A stretch of 7,575 nt of DNA, taken from positions 1-7,575 of the forward strand of contig JAIFLS010000139.1 in NCBI GenBank assembly GCA_020048935.1. Reading direction: 5' to 3'. Every line of letters starts with the position of its first letter. The first letter of the stretch is position 1. This stretch comes from a bacterium. GTDB taxonomy: Bacteria > Verrucomicrobiota > Kiritimatiellia > UBA8416. Made by a program: the position numbers and the translations under genes. Of this stretch, positions 1 to 5,708 are shown one piece after another. Under the pieces are notes generated by a model. That model was not told the origin of the DNA and did not search any database. It was given only the letters and a program-made list of their open reading frames with translations.

Positions 1-117
1 CGACTCCTGCATCTTGCGAATCGCGCCGTCCGGTGTATCCTGCTTGACTACAGAGCCACTGCAACCCGTGATTGTCGCCATCATCGCCACAGCTGCCAAA
101 ACGCTTACTCGCTTCAT
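1..117 (-). CDS. N-terminus of a small lipoprotein (partial, runs off the window)
   Basis: Thirty-nine codons are open from an ATG at 115-117 to the window edge with no stop. The peptide begins MKRVSVLAAVAMM, with basic residues, then a hydrophobic stretch, then ITGC at about residues 16-19. That is a lipobox, so Cys19 would be lipidated after signal peptidase II cleavage. The residues after it (SGSVVKQDTPDGAIRK) are polar. A Shine-Dalgarno GGGAGT lies at 125-130, 7 nt before the ATG, which supports this start. The opening 'DTPDGAIRK' is reminiscent of small NTF2-like lipoproteins (DUF4878-type), but too little is present to assign a family. The gene is on the same strand as the sulfatase upstream but is separated from it by 392 bp of repeat-rich spacer, so it probably has its own promoter. 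Confidence 0.75.
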   Translation of the reverse strand, partial: MKRVSVLAAVAMMATITGCSGSVVKQDTPDGAIRKMQES

Positions 118-147
118 ACCAATGACTCCCTTTTAAAAACCGTTCAG

Positions 148-176
148 ATATTCCGTTCTCAACAACAAGGGTACAA
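148..176 (-). promoter_or_regulatory. weak candidate sigma70-type promoter for the lipoprotein gene
   Basis: On the minus strand TTGTAC (171-176) is followed after 17 nt by GAATAT (148-153), about 30 bp upstream of the lipoprotein ATG. Each hexamer matches consensus at only half its positions, so this is a suggestion based on position and spacing. The AT-rich TTTTAAAA at 131-138 lies between it and the Shine-Dalgarno sequence. Confidence 0.2.
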
Positions 177-226
177 GACTGCCTGCGAACCGAACGACCG
201 TCAAGCGTAAAGGCAAAAGCGCCAGC

Positions 227-413
227 AATTCTCATTATGGCCTCAAACGGCGCGGAATGTCCGTCTAAAGGGCGTGTTGAACAATTTGGATACACAACAC
301 AACGGGAGGGACAGCGTCTCGCTGTCCGAACGCCCCTAACCACGCTGTTTTGAAGAAAGGCTTCGCCATGCACCTTCTCATGCGCAACGGACGCCGAGGA
401 CGGCGTCCCTCCC
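227..413 (+). repeat. palindromic dispersed repeat, copy 1 (truncated)
   Basis: This segment aligns along its length with the reverse complement of the repeat at 2110-2352, with a few short indels. The shared blocks are the end sequence ATTCTCATTATGG (228-240), GGGCGTGTTGA, TTTGGATACACAAC, an identical 35-nt stretch at 301-335, and AAGAAAGGCTTCGCCAT (about 353-369) followed by CACCTTCTCATGCG. It contains a perfect hairpin at 309-327 and another at 388-407. The ~70 bp corresponding to 2110-2180 of copy 2, including the second terminal inverted repeat, are absent, so this copy is truncated on its sulfatase-proximal side. It is non-coding, with no protein of its own. Confidence 0.85.
309..327. 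repeat. perfect hairpin in repeat copy 1 (8-bp stem, 3-nt loop)
   Basis: GGACAGCGTCTCGCTGTCC pairs GGACAGCG with CGCTGTCC around a TCT loop. The same hairpin is present on the other strand in copy 2 at 2270-2288. Conservation of both stem arms suggests the structure, as DNA cruciform or RNA, matters for the element. No T-run follows on either strand, so it does not look like an intrinsic terminator. Confidence 0.8.
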
Positions 414-444
414 AACAACGGACGCCGAGGACGGCGTCCCTTCC
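385..444 (+). repeat. two tandem copies of a 29-bp hairpin unit, period 31
   Basis: Units at 385-413 and 416-444 are nearly identical, differing at the 3' end (CCCTCCC versus CCCTTCC), and are joined by AA. Each contains GGACGCCGAGGACGGCGTCC, a 7-bp stem with a 6-nt loop. Copy 2 of the larger repeat has a single unit at 2181-2209, with one change in the stem (ACACC for ACGCC on its plus strand) that still allows a G-U pair in minus-strand RNA. The second unit in copy 1 is therefore a local duplication at the point where the copy is truncated. Confidence 0.85.
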
Positions 445-459
445 GCCAGCAAGGGGTAT

Positions 460-486
460 TCAGTCTTCGGTCTGCAGTCTGTCGTC
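460..486. repeat. heptamer tandem repeat tract (NCRGTCT), locus 1
   Basis: The sequence reads TCAGTCT, TCGGTCT, GCAGTCT and then a degenerate GTCGTC. A related four-unit tract lies at 5681-5708, and both are preceded by GGGG and a few bases (453-459 and 5675-5680), so the similarity spans about 32 bp. The tract ends roughly 25 bp downstream of the sulfatase stop codon. Nothing in it codes for protein. Confidence 0.7.
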
Positions 487-509
487 AACCCCAAAGTCAT
501 GGGAAGGCG

Positions 510-2027
510 TTAATCGCGCACGATCAGGCTGCCCCACCAGTCGGCGTTCGGCTTCCAGTCCGGATCGAGGAACCGGGCGTGCTTCTGCACTTGCTCGATA
601 TGGCGCAATCGTGCCGCGGCCTTTTCCGGATCGTATTCGGGATCCGGCACCGGGAGGCGGGCGCCGGTATCGCGCAGCCACTGGTCGAGTCGCGCCCGCA
701 ACGCCACCGCCAGCTCCGTTTGCACCGCGGCCTGATCGTGCTGCTCGCCCGGATCGTCTGCCAGATGGTAGAGCTCGTCGCGGCCATCTTCGTAGTAGTG
801 GATCAGTTTCCAGGGGAAGCGCAGGATGATCGACGACGGCTCGCCGCCCTGGTTGCCGTAATGCGGATAATGCCAGAACAGGTCCCGCCCTGCCAGCTCC
901 GGGTCCTCCTGTCCACGCAGCAGGGTCGCCAGGCTCAGGCCGTCAACCGTCTGTTCCGGCGGCAGCGGCACGCCCGCCAAGTCCAGGAACGTCGGGTAGA
1001 AGTCAATCCCGCTGACCGGCACCTCACAAGTGGTCCCGGCAGCAATCCGTCCCGGCCAGGCGATGTAGAACGGTTCGCGGATGCCCCCTTCCCACTGGCG
1101 CCCCTTGCCGCCGCGCAGCGGCAGCATCGACGAAGAATAGGCATCGCCGGATGAGACGCCGCCATTGTCGGAGGTGAAGCAGATGATCGTGTTATCAAGG
1201 AGGCCCTGCGCTTCGAGCGTATCCAGCACCATCCCCACGGCCTCGTCCATGGCCTCGATCATACCGGCGTAGACCGGGCAGTCCTGCACTTGGCGCACCG
1301 GCAAGTTACGGTCCATCTTGAAACGGTGATCCGGCACGCCCTGCTCAACCGCCTTGCTCCGGAATTTCGCCCAGCGCTCGCGGGTCGTCTCCAACGGGCT
1401 GTGGACGGAATAGAAGGCCAGAAAGGCGAGGAACGGTTCTTCCTTATTCGCGGTAATGAAGTCGGACGTCTCGCGCCCCAGGCGCAACGGCAGCGACTCA
1501 CCGGGAGCCCCCGGCGGCAGGCGTGGATTCTCCCATGGAGAGAAATAGCCGCCTTGCGGCGAGCCCGCGCTCCATCCGCCCTTGTTGATCTCGAACCCGA
1601 AGTCCTCCGGCCAGGCCCCCTCTTCCCCGCAATGCCACTTGCCGGCGTAGAACGTGCGGTATCCCGAACGGCGCAGCGCCTCCGCGAAGGTGATCTCATT
1701 GGCACGCAGTCCGTGTTCGTAATCCGCTGGAAGAAGCTTGCTGCAGCGCCCTAGCCGACGCCAGTCCGTACCCGAAGGGGCACCGATGTAGTCGGTGATC
1801 CCATGGCGCGGCGGGACCTTCCCGGTCAGGATACTGGCGCGCGAGGGACTGCAGACCTGGCAAGTGGCGTATCCGCGCGTAAAGCGCATCCCCATACGAG
1901 CCAGACGGTCGAGATTGGGCGTCTCATAGTACGTACTGCCCTCGATCGCCAGATCGCGCCAACCGAAGTCATCCGCCAGGATAAAGACAATATTCGGCCT
2001 TTCCGCCATCGCTGGTTGCTCCATCAT
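510..2027 (-). CDS. type I sulfatase (arylsulfatase family), no signal peptide
   Basis: This 505-residue protein is of usual length for a formylglycine-dependent sulfatase, which hydrolyses sulfate esters. NIVFILADD near residues 12-20 supplies the first metal-binding aspartates. The active-site signature C59-S-P-S-R63 follows; Cys59 would be converted to formylglycine by a maturase (FGE or anSME) not present here. AGKWH (128-132), SVHSP (207-211), TSDNGG (285-290, with D287 and N288 as metal ligands) and GGKG (306-309) complete the active site. ELYHLADDPGE (418-428) is the usual C-terminal motif. The start ATG has AGGGGG 7 nt upstream (2035-2040), and an in-frame TGA at 2046-2048 rules out an extension. 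ATG codons at residues 2 and 7 are alternatives. None leaves room for a signal peptide, unlike most sulfatases of polysaccharide degraders. The substrate cannot be read from sequence. Confidence 0.95.
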   Translation of the reverse strand: MMEQPAMAERPNIVFILADDFGWRDLAIEGSTYYETPNLDRLARMGMRFTRGYATCQVCSPSRASILTGKVPPRHGITDYIGAPSGTDWRRLGRCSKLLPADYEHGLRANEITFAEALRRSGYRTFYAGKWHCGEEGAWPEDFGFEINKGGWSAGSPQGGYFSPWENPRLPPGAPGESLPLRLGRETSDFITANKEEPFLAFLAFYSVHSPLETTRERWAKFRSKAVEQGVPDHRFKMDRNLPVRQVQDCPVYAGMIEAMDEAVGMVLDTLEAQGLLDNTIICFTSDNGGVSSGDAYSSSMLPLRGGKGRQWEGGIREPFYIAWPGRIAAGTTCEVPVSGIDFYPTFLDLAGVPLPPEQTVDGLSLATLLRGQEDPELAGRDLFWHYPHYGNQGGEPSSIILRFPWKLIHYYEDGRDELYHLADDPGEQHDQAAVQTELAVALRARLDQWLRDTGARLPVPDPEYDPEKAAARLRHIEQVQKHARFLDPDWKPNADWWGSLIVRD

Positions 2028-2068
2028 GCGCTTGCCCCCTGTTTTTCATGGCATCATTTAGTTTGGGA

Positions 2069-2097
2069 ATGCTCGCACAACATCATGTTCTTATCAA
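2069..2097 (-). promoter_or_regulatory. candidate sigma70-type promoter for the sulfatase gene
   Basis: On the minus strand TTGATA (2092-2097, five of six matches to TTGACA) is followed after 17 nt by GAGCAT (2069-2074, a weak -10). It lies about 40 bp upstream of the sulfatase start in a stretch that is AT-rich for this window. The good -35 and exact spacing are in its favour; the poor -10 is against it. Confidence 0.25.
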
Positions 2098-2185
2098 ATC
2101 TATTCAGCCATTCTCATTATGGCCTCAAAACGTGCAGGGAACAGGCTGAAGGGTGTGTTGATTCATTCTACGAACAGCGCGGGAG

Positions 2186-2205
2186 GGACACCGTCCTCGG
2201 CGTCC
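2186..2205. repeat. hairpin in repeat copy 2 (7-bp stem, one mismatch)
   Basis: GGACACC and GGCGTCC pair around a 6-nt loop. The A-C mismatch on the plus strand becomes a G-U wobble in minus-strand RNA. This is the single counterpart of the duplicated hairpin unit at 385-444 in copy 1. Confidence 0.7.
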
Positions 2206-2269
2206 GTTACGCATGAGAAGGTGAATGGCGAAGCCTTTCTTGAAAAACAGCGTAGTTAGACGGGCGTTC

Positions 2270-2288
2270 GGACAGCGAGACGCTGTCC
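2270..2288. repeat. perfect hairpin in repeat copy 2 (8-bp stem, 3-nt loop)
   Basis: GGACAGCGAGACGCTGTCC is the reverse complement of the hairpin at 309-327. It sits within an identical 35-nt block shared by the two copies (2262-2296 here). Confidence 0.8.
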
Positions 2289-2422
2289 CTCCCGTTGTGT
2301 ATCCAAATAAATCAACACGCCCTTCAGGCTGCCCGAGACCATAATGAGAATTACTGCCGGAGAATTGGGCGTGAGAATTGCACGTTGATTTATGAACCGC
2401 CTTCAGTCTAACATGTCTGATT

Positions 2423-5400
2423 ATGGCTGTTTATCTATCTCACCGATCTGTGGCGGACTGGGCGGACACGCACACGTGGCGCGAGGCGGTATCGATCTGC
2501 CGCAGCGGCAGTGTCTGTGGCCTGAGGATCGAGGGTACCGTCGTACATGCAACGGTCACCGCTGCCGGCCATCCGGTCTACACACGGTTCGAGATCCAGC
2601 CCGACGGTACGGTCATCAGCCATTGCCCCTGCTACCAGAATCTGAAATACGACACCGTCTGCGCCCATGTCGTAGCCGCCGGCATGGCGGTCGCCGATCT
2701 GACGGAGGACCCGCGCCGCGAGCGGCGCCAGCGCATAGAAGCCCGTATCCGGCATGACACGCAAACCAGGACGAATCCGCACCCACGCCGCGAGACGGCA
2801 CACGCGCCGGGTTCGCTGCCAGCCGCCGTGCGGCTCCGTGTCCCCGCCACCTGGCGTGCGGACTGGTTGTCCGGGGCGGTGACCGTTGCCGTCCGCATCG
2901 AGGTAGATGGCAAAAAGCACGTTCCTGAGCGTATCGCCCCCGAGCGTCTTCTCGCGTTCAGCCCGCGCGACACGTTCCTGTTATACGTACTGGAGGATTT
3001 CGCGCAAGGCCAGGCGTGCCCGTCCACCCTCGCCCTCGATGCCGAGGCTTTTTCGCAGTTGTTGACGGAAACCGCTGACGGAATGCTCTGGGTGGAGGGA
3101 GCCCACGAACCGCTCGTCCTATCATCGGACCCGGTGATCAGCGCGATATCCGTAACGCTCGACGAGGATTCGGGTGAACTGGAGATCAGCCATCATACGG
3201 AACCGGCGGGCGAAACCGTTTTTTCATCCGACCGCGGCACCTGGGTACTGGCTGAGAATCGCCTTTACCGTCTTGAGGCGGTCTTGCCGCCGGAACTGCG
3301 CGATGCATTGCACGGTCCCGTGCGAGTCCCACGCACTCGTGTTATTCGTTACCTGGGCAACGTATTGCCCCCGCTGGAAAACGACTTCATCCTTGATAAC
3401 GCGGTTAACGCGGACCTCTTCCAGTTCACACCTGGCGAGCCCTCATTCCGTGTCCAGATTCAAGGCGTGGCTGACCGGGCCACGGTTTCACTTCAGGCGC
3501 TCTACGGCAGCATGTCTTTCGACACGGCAACCGCCCCCGCCCCCGCCGATGCCGCGCCCGTCGAAACCGAACCGCTGCATTACCTGACCCGGAACGCCGC
3601 CGCGGAACAGCGCGCGAGGAAACTGTTCCTGGCGGCGTTCGACGAGGACCCCGGTTCCGATGGCGCGATCTACCTGCACGGCCCCGATAACGTGCTCCAC
3701 GCCATGACCGATATCGCCGCCGCCTTCAGGCGTTCCGGCTGGGAAGTCCGGTTCAGCGACAGTATCGCCAGCCTGGCACAGGACGCCTGCTGGGTAGCCC
3801 CCTGCATTGTCATCAGTACCGCCGGCGGGGCCGACGCCTATCGCCTTGACATGGAATACACCGATGAACACGGGACATCGGTCAATACCGATGCCGTCGA
3901 GACCGCCTTGCACAGCGGCCAGGCGATCATGTCGGATGCGGGACGCACCTTGCTTCTGGATGCCGCCGGGCTAAACGGCCTGGCCGCCGCCCTGGCCGAA
4001 TGTATCGAATACAGGGACGGGACCGCCTTTGTCGCGCTGATCCATGCCGGATTCATCCGCTCGATCACCGCCGCCTTTTCAACCGCCAGGCTGGTCGCGC
4101 CTGATGTGTGGCTTGTCCATGCCGCCGCACAGCAGGATAAGACCGGCCTGCCCGCCGCGCCCGTCGAGGATGCCCTGTTCCGCCAGCTTCGCCCATACCA
4201 GCGTGAGGGCGTCAACTGGCTGTGCTTCCTGGACCACTCCTGCTACAGCGGCATCCTGGCCGATGAAATGGGGCTCGGCAAGACCGTGCAGGCCCTCGCC
4301 TGGATCCGGATCCGGCGCGACGCAGACCGGCGGGATGGAATCACACCATCCCCCGCCATGGTAGTCTGCCCGACCAGCCTGATCCACAACTGGGCACGTG
4401 AAGTCAGCCGTTTCACGCCCGATCTTTCCTGCCTGGTCGTCACCGGCAGCGCCCGCCACCGCAAGGCGGGCACACTCATGGAACACGACCTGGTGATCAC
4501 ATCCTACGCCCTGCTGCGGCGCGACATCAGCCATTACGACGACATCTGCTTCTCATCCGTCACCCTTGACGAGGCCCAGCACATCAAGAACCGAGCCACG
4601 CAGAACGCCGTTGCCGCCAAGCGCCTGAAAGGCCGGCGGCGGCTTGTACTGACCGGTACCCCGATCGAGAACAGCGTGAACGATCTCTGGTCGATCCTGG
4701 ACTTCCTGATGCCGGGCTACCTCGGCACCCACACCAGCTTCCGCATCCGTTTCGAGCAGCCGATCACCACCGGAAGCCTAAATGCCGACCGGGCACTGGC
4801 GCGACTGCGCATGAAGATGGCGCCGTTCATGTTGCGACGCTTGAAACTCGAGGTCGCCGCCGACCTGCCCGACAAGGTCACGCAGATCGCCGGCTGTCCG
4901 ATGCTACCAGCCCAGCGGCGTCTCTACAACAGGCTGCTCGCGCAGTATCACGACAGCCTGAGCGCCCTGGTCGATGAGCAGGGTTTCGAGCGGGCGCGCT
5001 TCTCGGTGTTCAGCGCCCTGCTGCGCCTGCGCCAGTGCTGCTGTCATCCGGCACTGCTCAAGAGTATTCCCGGAACGGCAGAAACCGAATCCGGGAAAAT
5101 GGATCTGTTTTTCGAGTTGCTCGACGAAGCCATGGACGGCGGACACCGCGTCCTGGTCTTCAGCCAGTTCGTGCAGATGCTGCACATCCTGCGCGACGCG
5201 CTCAAGGCACGCGGGATCCCGTTCGCCTATCTCGACGGGTCCACGCGCGACCGGATGGCGCAGGTAGACGCATTCAACAACAATCCGGCAATCCCCGTCT
5301 TCCTCGTCAGCCTGAAAGCGGGCGGCAGCGGGCTGAATCTCACCGGGGCCAACGTGGTCATTCATTACGACCCCTGGTGGAATCCTGCCGTCGAGGACCA

Positions 5401-5605
5401 GGCGACCGACCGGACACACCGCATCGGGCAATCGCGAACCGTGTACAGCATCAAGCTGGTGACCGAGAACTCGATCGAGCAGAAAGTGATCGAACTCCAG
5501 CAGCGCAAACGCTCGATGATCAATGCCGCTTTCGGCACCGCCAGTGCCGCCGAGCCATCCCTGAGCTGGGAGGACGTCCGTGAACTGCTGAGCCCGGCGG
5601 AATGA
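2423..5605 (+). CDS. SNF2-family DNA-dependent ATPase with N-terminal SWIM zinc finger
   Basis: This 1060-residue protein is predicted to be a cytoplasmic ATP-driven DNA translocase/remodeller. A SWIM zinc finger lies at C68-x-C70 ... C80-x-H82 and probably binds nucleic acid or protein. Residues ~90-580 have no motif I recognise; they may correspond to bacterial SNF2-associated regions and include an Ala/Pro linker near 371-379. The C-terminal half is a complete two-lobe SNF2 motor: QREGVNWL (593-600), motif I DEMGLGKT (614-621), Ia CPTSLIHNW (649-657), II DEAQH (716-720), III LTGTPIEN (743-750), IV VLVFSQF (910-916), V SLKAGGSGLNLTG (963-975) and VI DRTHRIGQ (996-1003). All catalytic residues are present. 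The ATG at 2423 follows an in-frame stop at 2393-2395 and lacks a clear Shine-Dalgarno sequence. It stands alone, with no methylase or nuclease partner, so a housekeeping transcription or repair role (HepA/RapA-like or YwqA-like) is more plausible than defence. Confidence 0.95.
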   Translation: MAVYLSHRSVADWADTHTWREAVSICRSGSVCGLRIEGTVVHATVTAAGHPVYTRFEIQPDGTVISHCPCYQNLKYDTVCAHVVAAGMAVADLTEDPRRERRQRIEARIRHDTQTRTNPHPRRETAHAPGSLPAAVRLRVPATWRADWLSGAVTVAVRIEVDGKKHVPERIAPERLLAFSPRDTFLLYVLEDFAQGQACPSTLALDAEAFSQLLTETADGMLWVEGAHEPLVLSSDPVISAISVTLDEDSGELEISHHTEPAGETVFSSDRGTWVLAENRLYRLEAVLPPELRDALHGPVRVPRTRVIRYLGNVLPPLENDFILDNAVNADLFQFTPGEPSFRVQIQGVADRATVSLQALYGSMSFDTATAPAPADAAPVETEPLHYLTRNAAAEQRARKLFLAAFDEDPGSDGAIYLHGPDNVLHAMTDIAAAFRRSGWEVRFSDSIASLAQDACWVAPCIVISTAGGADAYRLDMEYTDEHGTSVNTDAVETALHSGQAIMSDAGRTLLLDAAGLNGLAAALAECIEYRDGTAFVALIHAGFIRSITAAFSTARLVAPDVWLVHAAAQQDKTGLPAAPVEDALFRQLRPYQREGVNWLCFLDHSCYSGILADEMGLGKTVQALAWIRIRRDADRRDGITPSPAMVVCPTSLIHNWAREVSRFTPDLSCLVVTGSARHRKAGTLMEHDLVITSYALLRRDISHYDDICFSSVTLDEAQHIKNRATQNAVAAKRLKGRRRLVLTGTPIENSVNDLWSILDFLMPGYLGTHTSFRIRFEQPITTGSLNADRALARLRMKMAPFMLRRLKLEVAADLPDKVTQIAGCPMLPAQRRLYNRLLAQYHDSLSALVDEQGFERARFSVFSALLRLRQCCCHPALLKSIPGTAETESGKMDLFFELLDEAMDGGHRVLVFSQFVQMLHILRDALKARGIPFAYLDGSTRDRMAQVDAFNNNPAIPVFLVSLKAGGSGLNLTGANVVIHYDPWWNPAVEDQATDRTHRIGQSRTVYSIKLVTENSIEQKVIELQQRKRSMINAAFGTASAAEPSLSWEDVRELLSPAE

Positions 5606-5699
5606 GCCACGCTCGCGGCGCGAGCGGGCTACAGGGAATCGGTGAACGATAACGGCGACGAGAGCGGATTACGAGGGGCTTCAGTCTGCGGTCTGCAGT
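5606..5699. other. convergent spacer with GC palindrome and heptamer tract
   Basis: This 94-bp region separates the ends of SNF2 (plus) and rsfS (minus). It carries the palindrome at 5610-5626 and most of the heptamer tract at 5681-5708. There is no T-run on either strand next to the palindrome, so a canonical intrinsic terminator is not visible for either gene. Confidence 0.6.
5610..5626. repeat. GC-rich palindrome downstream of the SNF2 gene
   Basis: CGCTCGCGGCGCGAGCG forms a 7-bp stem with a GGC loop, starting 5 nt after the SNF2 stop codon. It could end or stabilise the SNF2 transcript, but no U-tract follows, so Rho-independent termination is not supported. Confidence 0.55.
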
Positions 5700-5708
5700 C
5701 TACAGTCT
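5681..5708. repeat. heptamer tandem repeat tract (NCRGTCT), locus 2, overlapping the rsfS stop
   Basis: Four consecutive heptamers are visible: TCAGTCT, GCGGTCT, GCAGTCT and ACAGTCT. On the minus strand they read as AGACYGN units. The rsfS stop codon (TAG, complement of 5700-5702) falls inside the third and fourth units, so the repeat supplies the last codons and the stop of rsfS. A related three-unit tract is at 460-486. Confidence 0.75.

Larger units (their letters stand above)
118..509. other. repeat-rich intergenic spacer between sulfatase and lipoprotein genes
   Basis: This 392-bp stretch has no credible gene. From left to right it holds the lipoprotein leader (118-~176), a truncated palindromic repeat (227-413), a second tandem copy of that repeat's terminal hairpin (416-444), and a heptamer tract (460-486) ending about 25 bp from the sulfatase stop. 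An open frame starting at 350 on the plus strand is made of translated repeat plus sulfatase antisense and has no coding character. No hairpin followed by a T-run is visible, so a standard intrinsic terminator for the sulfatase is not evident. The hairpins may serve that role or protect transcript 3' ends, but that is inference. Confidence 0.7.
2110..2352 (-). repeat. palindromic dispersed repeat, copy 2 (full length, MITE-like)
   Basis: The element is bounded by inverted 13-mers: ATTCTCATTATGG at 2110-2122 and its exact complement at 2339-2351. Inside these a second inverted pair, CTGAAGGGTGTGTTGAT (2146-2162) and ATCAACACGCCCTTCAG (2311-2327), differs by one base, so the outer ~50 bp of each side form a long interrupted inverted repeat. 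The middle carries two hairpins (2186-2205 and 2270-2288). There is no open frame of its own. The architecture resembles a non-autonomous miniature transposable element or a large REP/BIME-type structured repeat. No target-site duplication is obvious at the ends, and no matching transposase is in the window. Strand is given relative to copy 1, which lies in the opposite orientation. Confidence 0.85.
2028..2422. other. divergent intergenic region between the sulfatase and SNF2 genes
   Basis: This 395-bp spacer separates two divergently transcribed genes. It comprises an AT-rich sulfatase promoter/leader side (2028-2109), the full-length palindromic repeat (2110-2352), and a 70-bp SNF2-proximal stretch (2353-2422). 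The last stretch has no convincing -35/-10 pair and no clear Shine-Dalgarno sequence. It contains one heptamer-like unit, TCAGTCT at 2403-2409, just before the SNF2 start. Short open frames crossing the region are not supported as genes. Confidence 0.7.

Noticed and set aside
385..444. Possible CRISPR array
   Set aside because: There are only two near-identical units separated by 2 nt, with no spacers and no cas genes. It is a tandem hairpin duplication.
350..829. 159-aa plus-strand open frame in the left spacer
   Set aside because: It translates the dispersed repeat and then antisense sulfatase sequence. It is rich in Arg/Pro/Ser, as expected for GC-rich off-frame DNA, and matches no protein pattern.
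579..1154. 191-aa plus-strand open frame antisense to the sulfatase
   Set aside because: It lies entirely within a well-supported sulfatase gene on the other strand. Long antisense frames are common at this GC content.
227..2352. Composite transposon or insertion sequence around the sulfatase
   Set aside because: There is no transposase, no clear target-site duplication, and one flanking copy lacks an end. A pair of inverted repeats is the most that can be supported.
2392..2757. 121-aa frame starting 31 nt before the SNF2 ATG
   Set aside because: It overlaps the SNF2 N-terminus, including the SWIM finger, in another frame and shows no recognisable domain. The SNF2 frame clearly carries the coding signal.
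3488..3913. Gly/Val-rich minus-strand frame antisense to SNF2 (also one at 4079-4534)
   Set aside because: These are shadows of the SNF2 codon pattern with low-complexity composition and no start context.
2423..5605. SNF2 protein as part of a DISARM-type or other defence system
   Set aside because: No adjacent methylase, DUF1998, phospholipase-D or nuclease gene is present. The neighbours are a sulfatase and a housekeeping operon.
5606..5699. Bidirectional intrinsic terminator between SNF2 and rsfS
   Set aside because: The stem is strong, but neither strand has a T-run after it.
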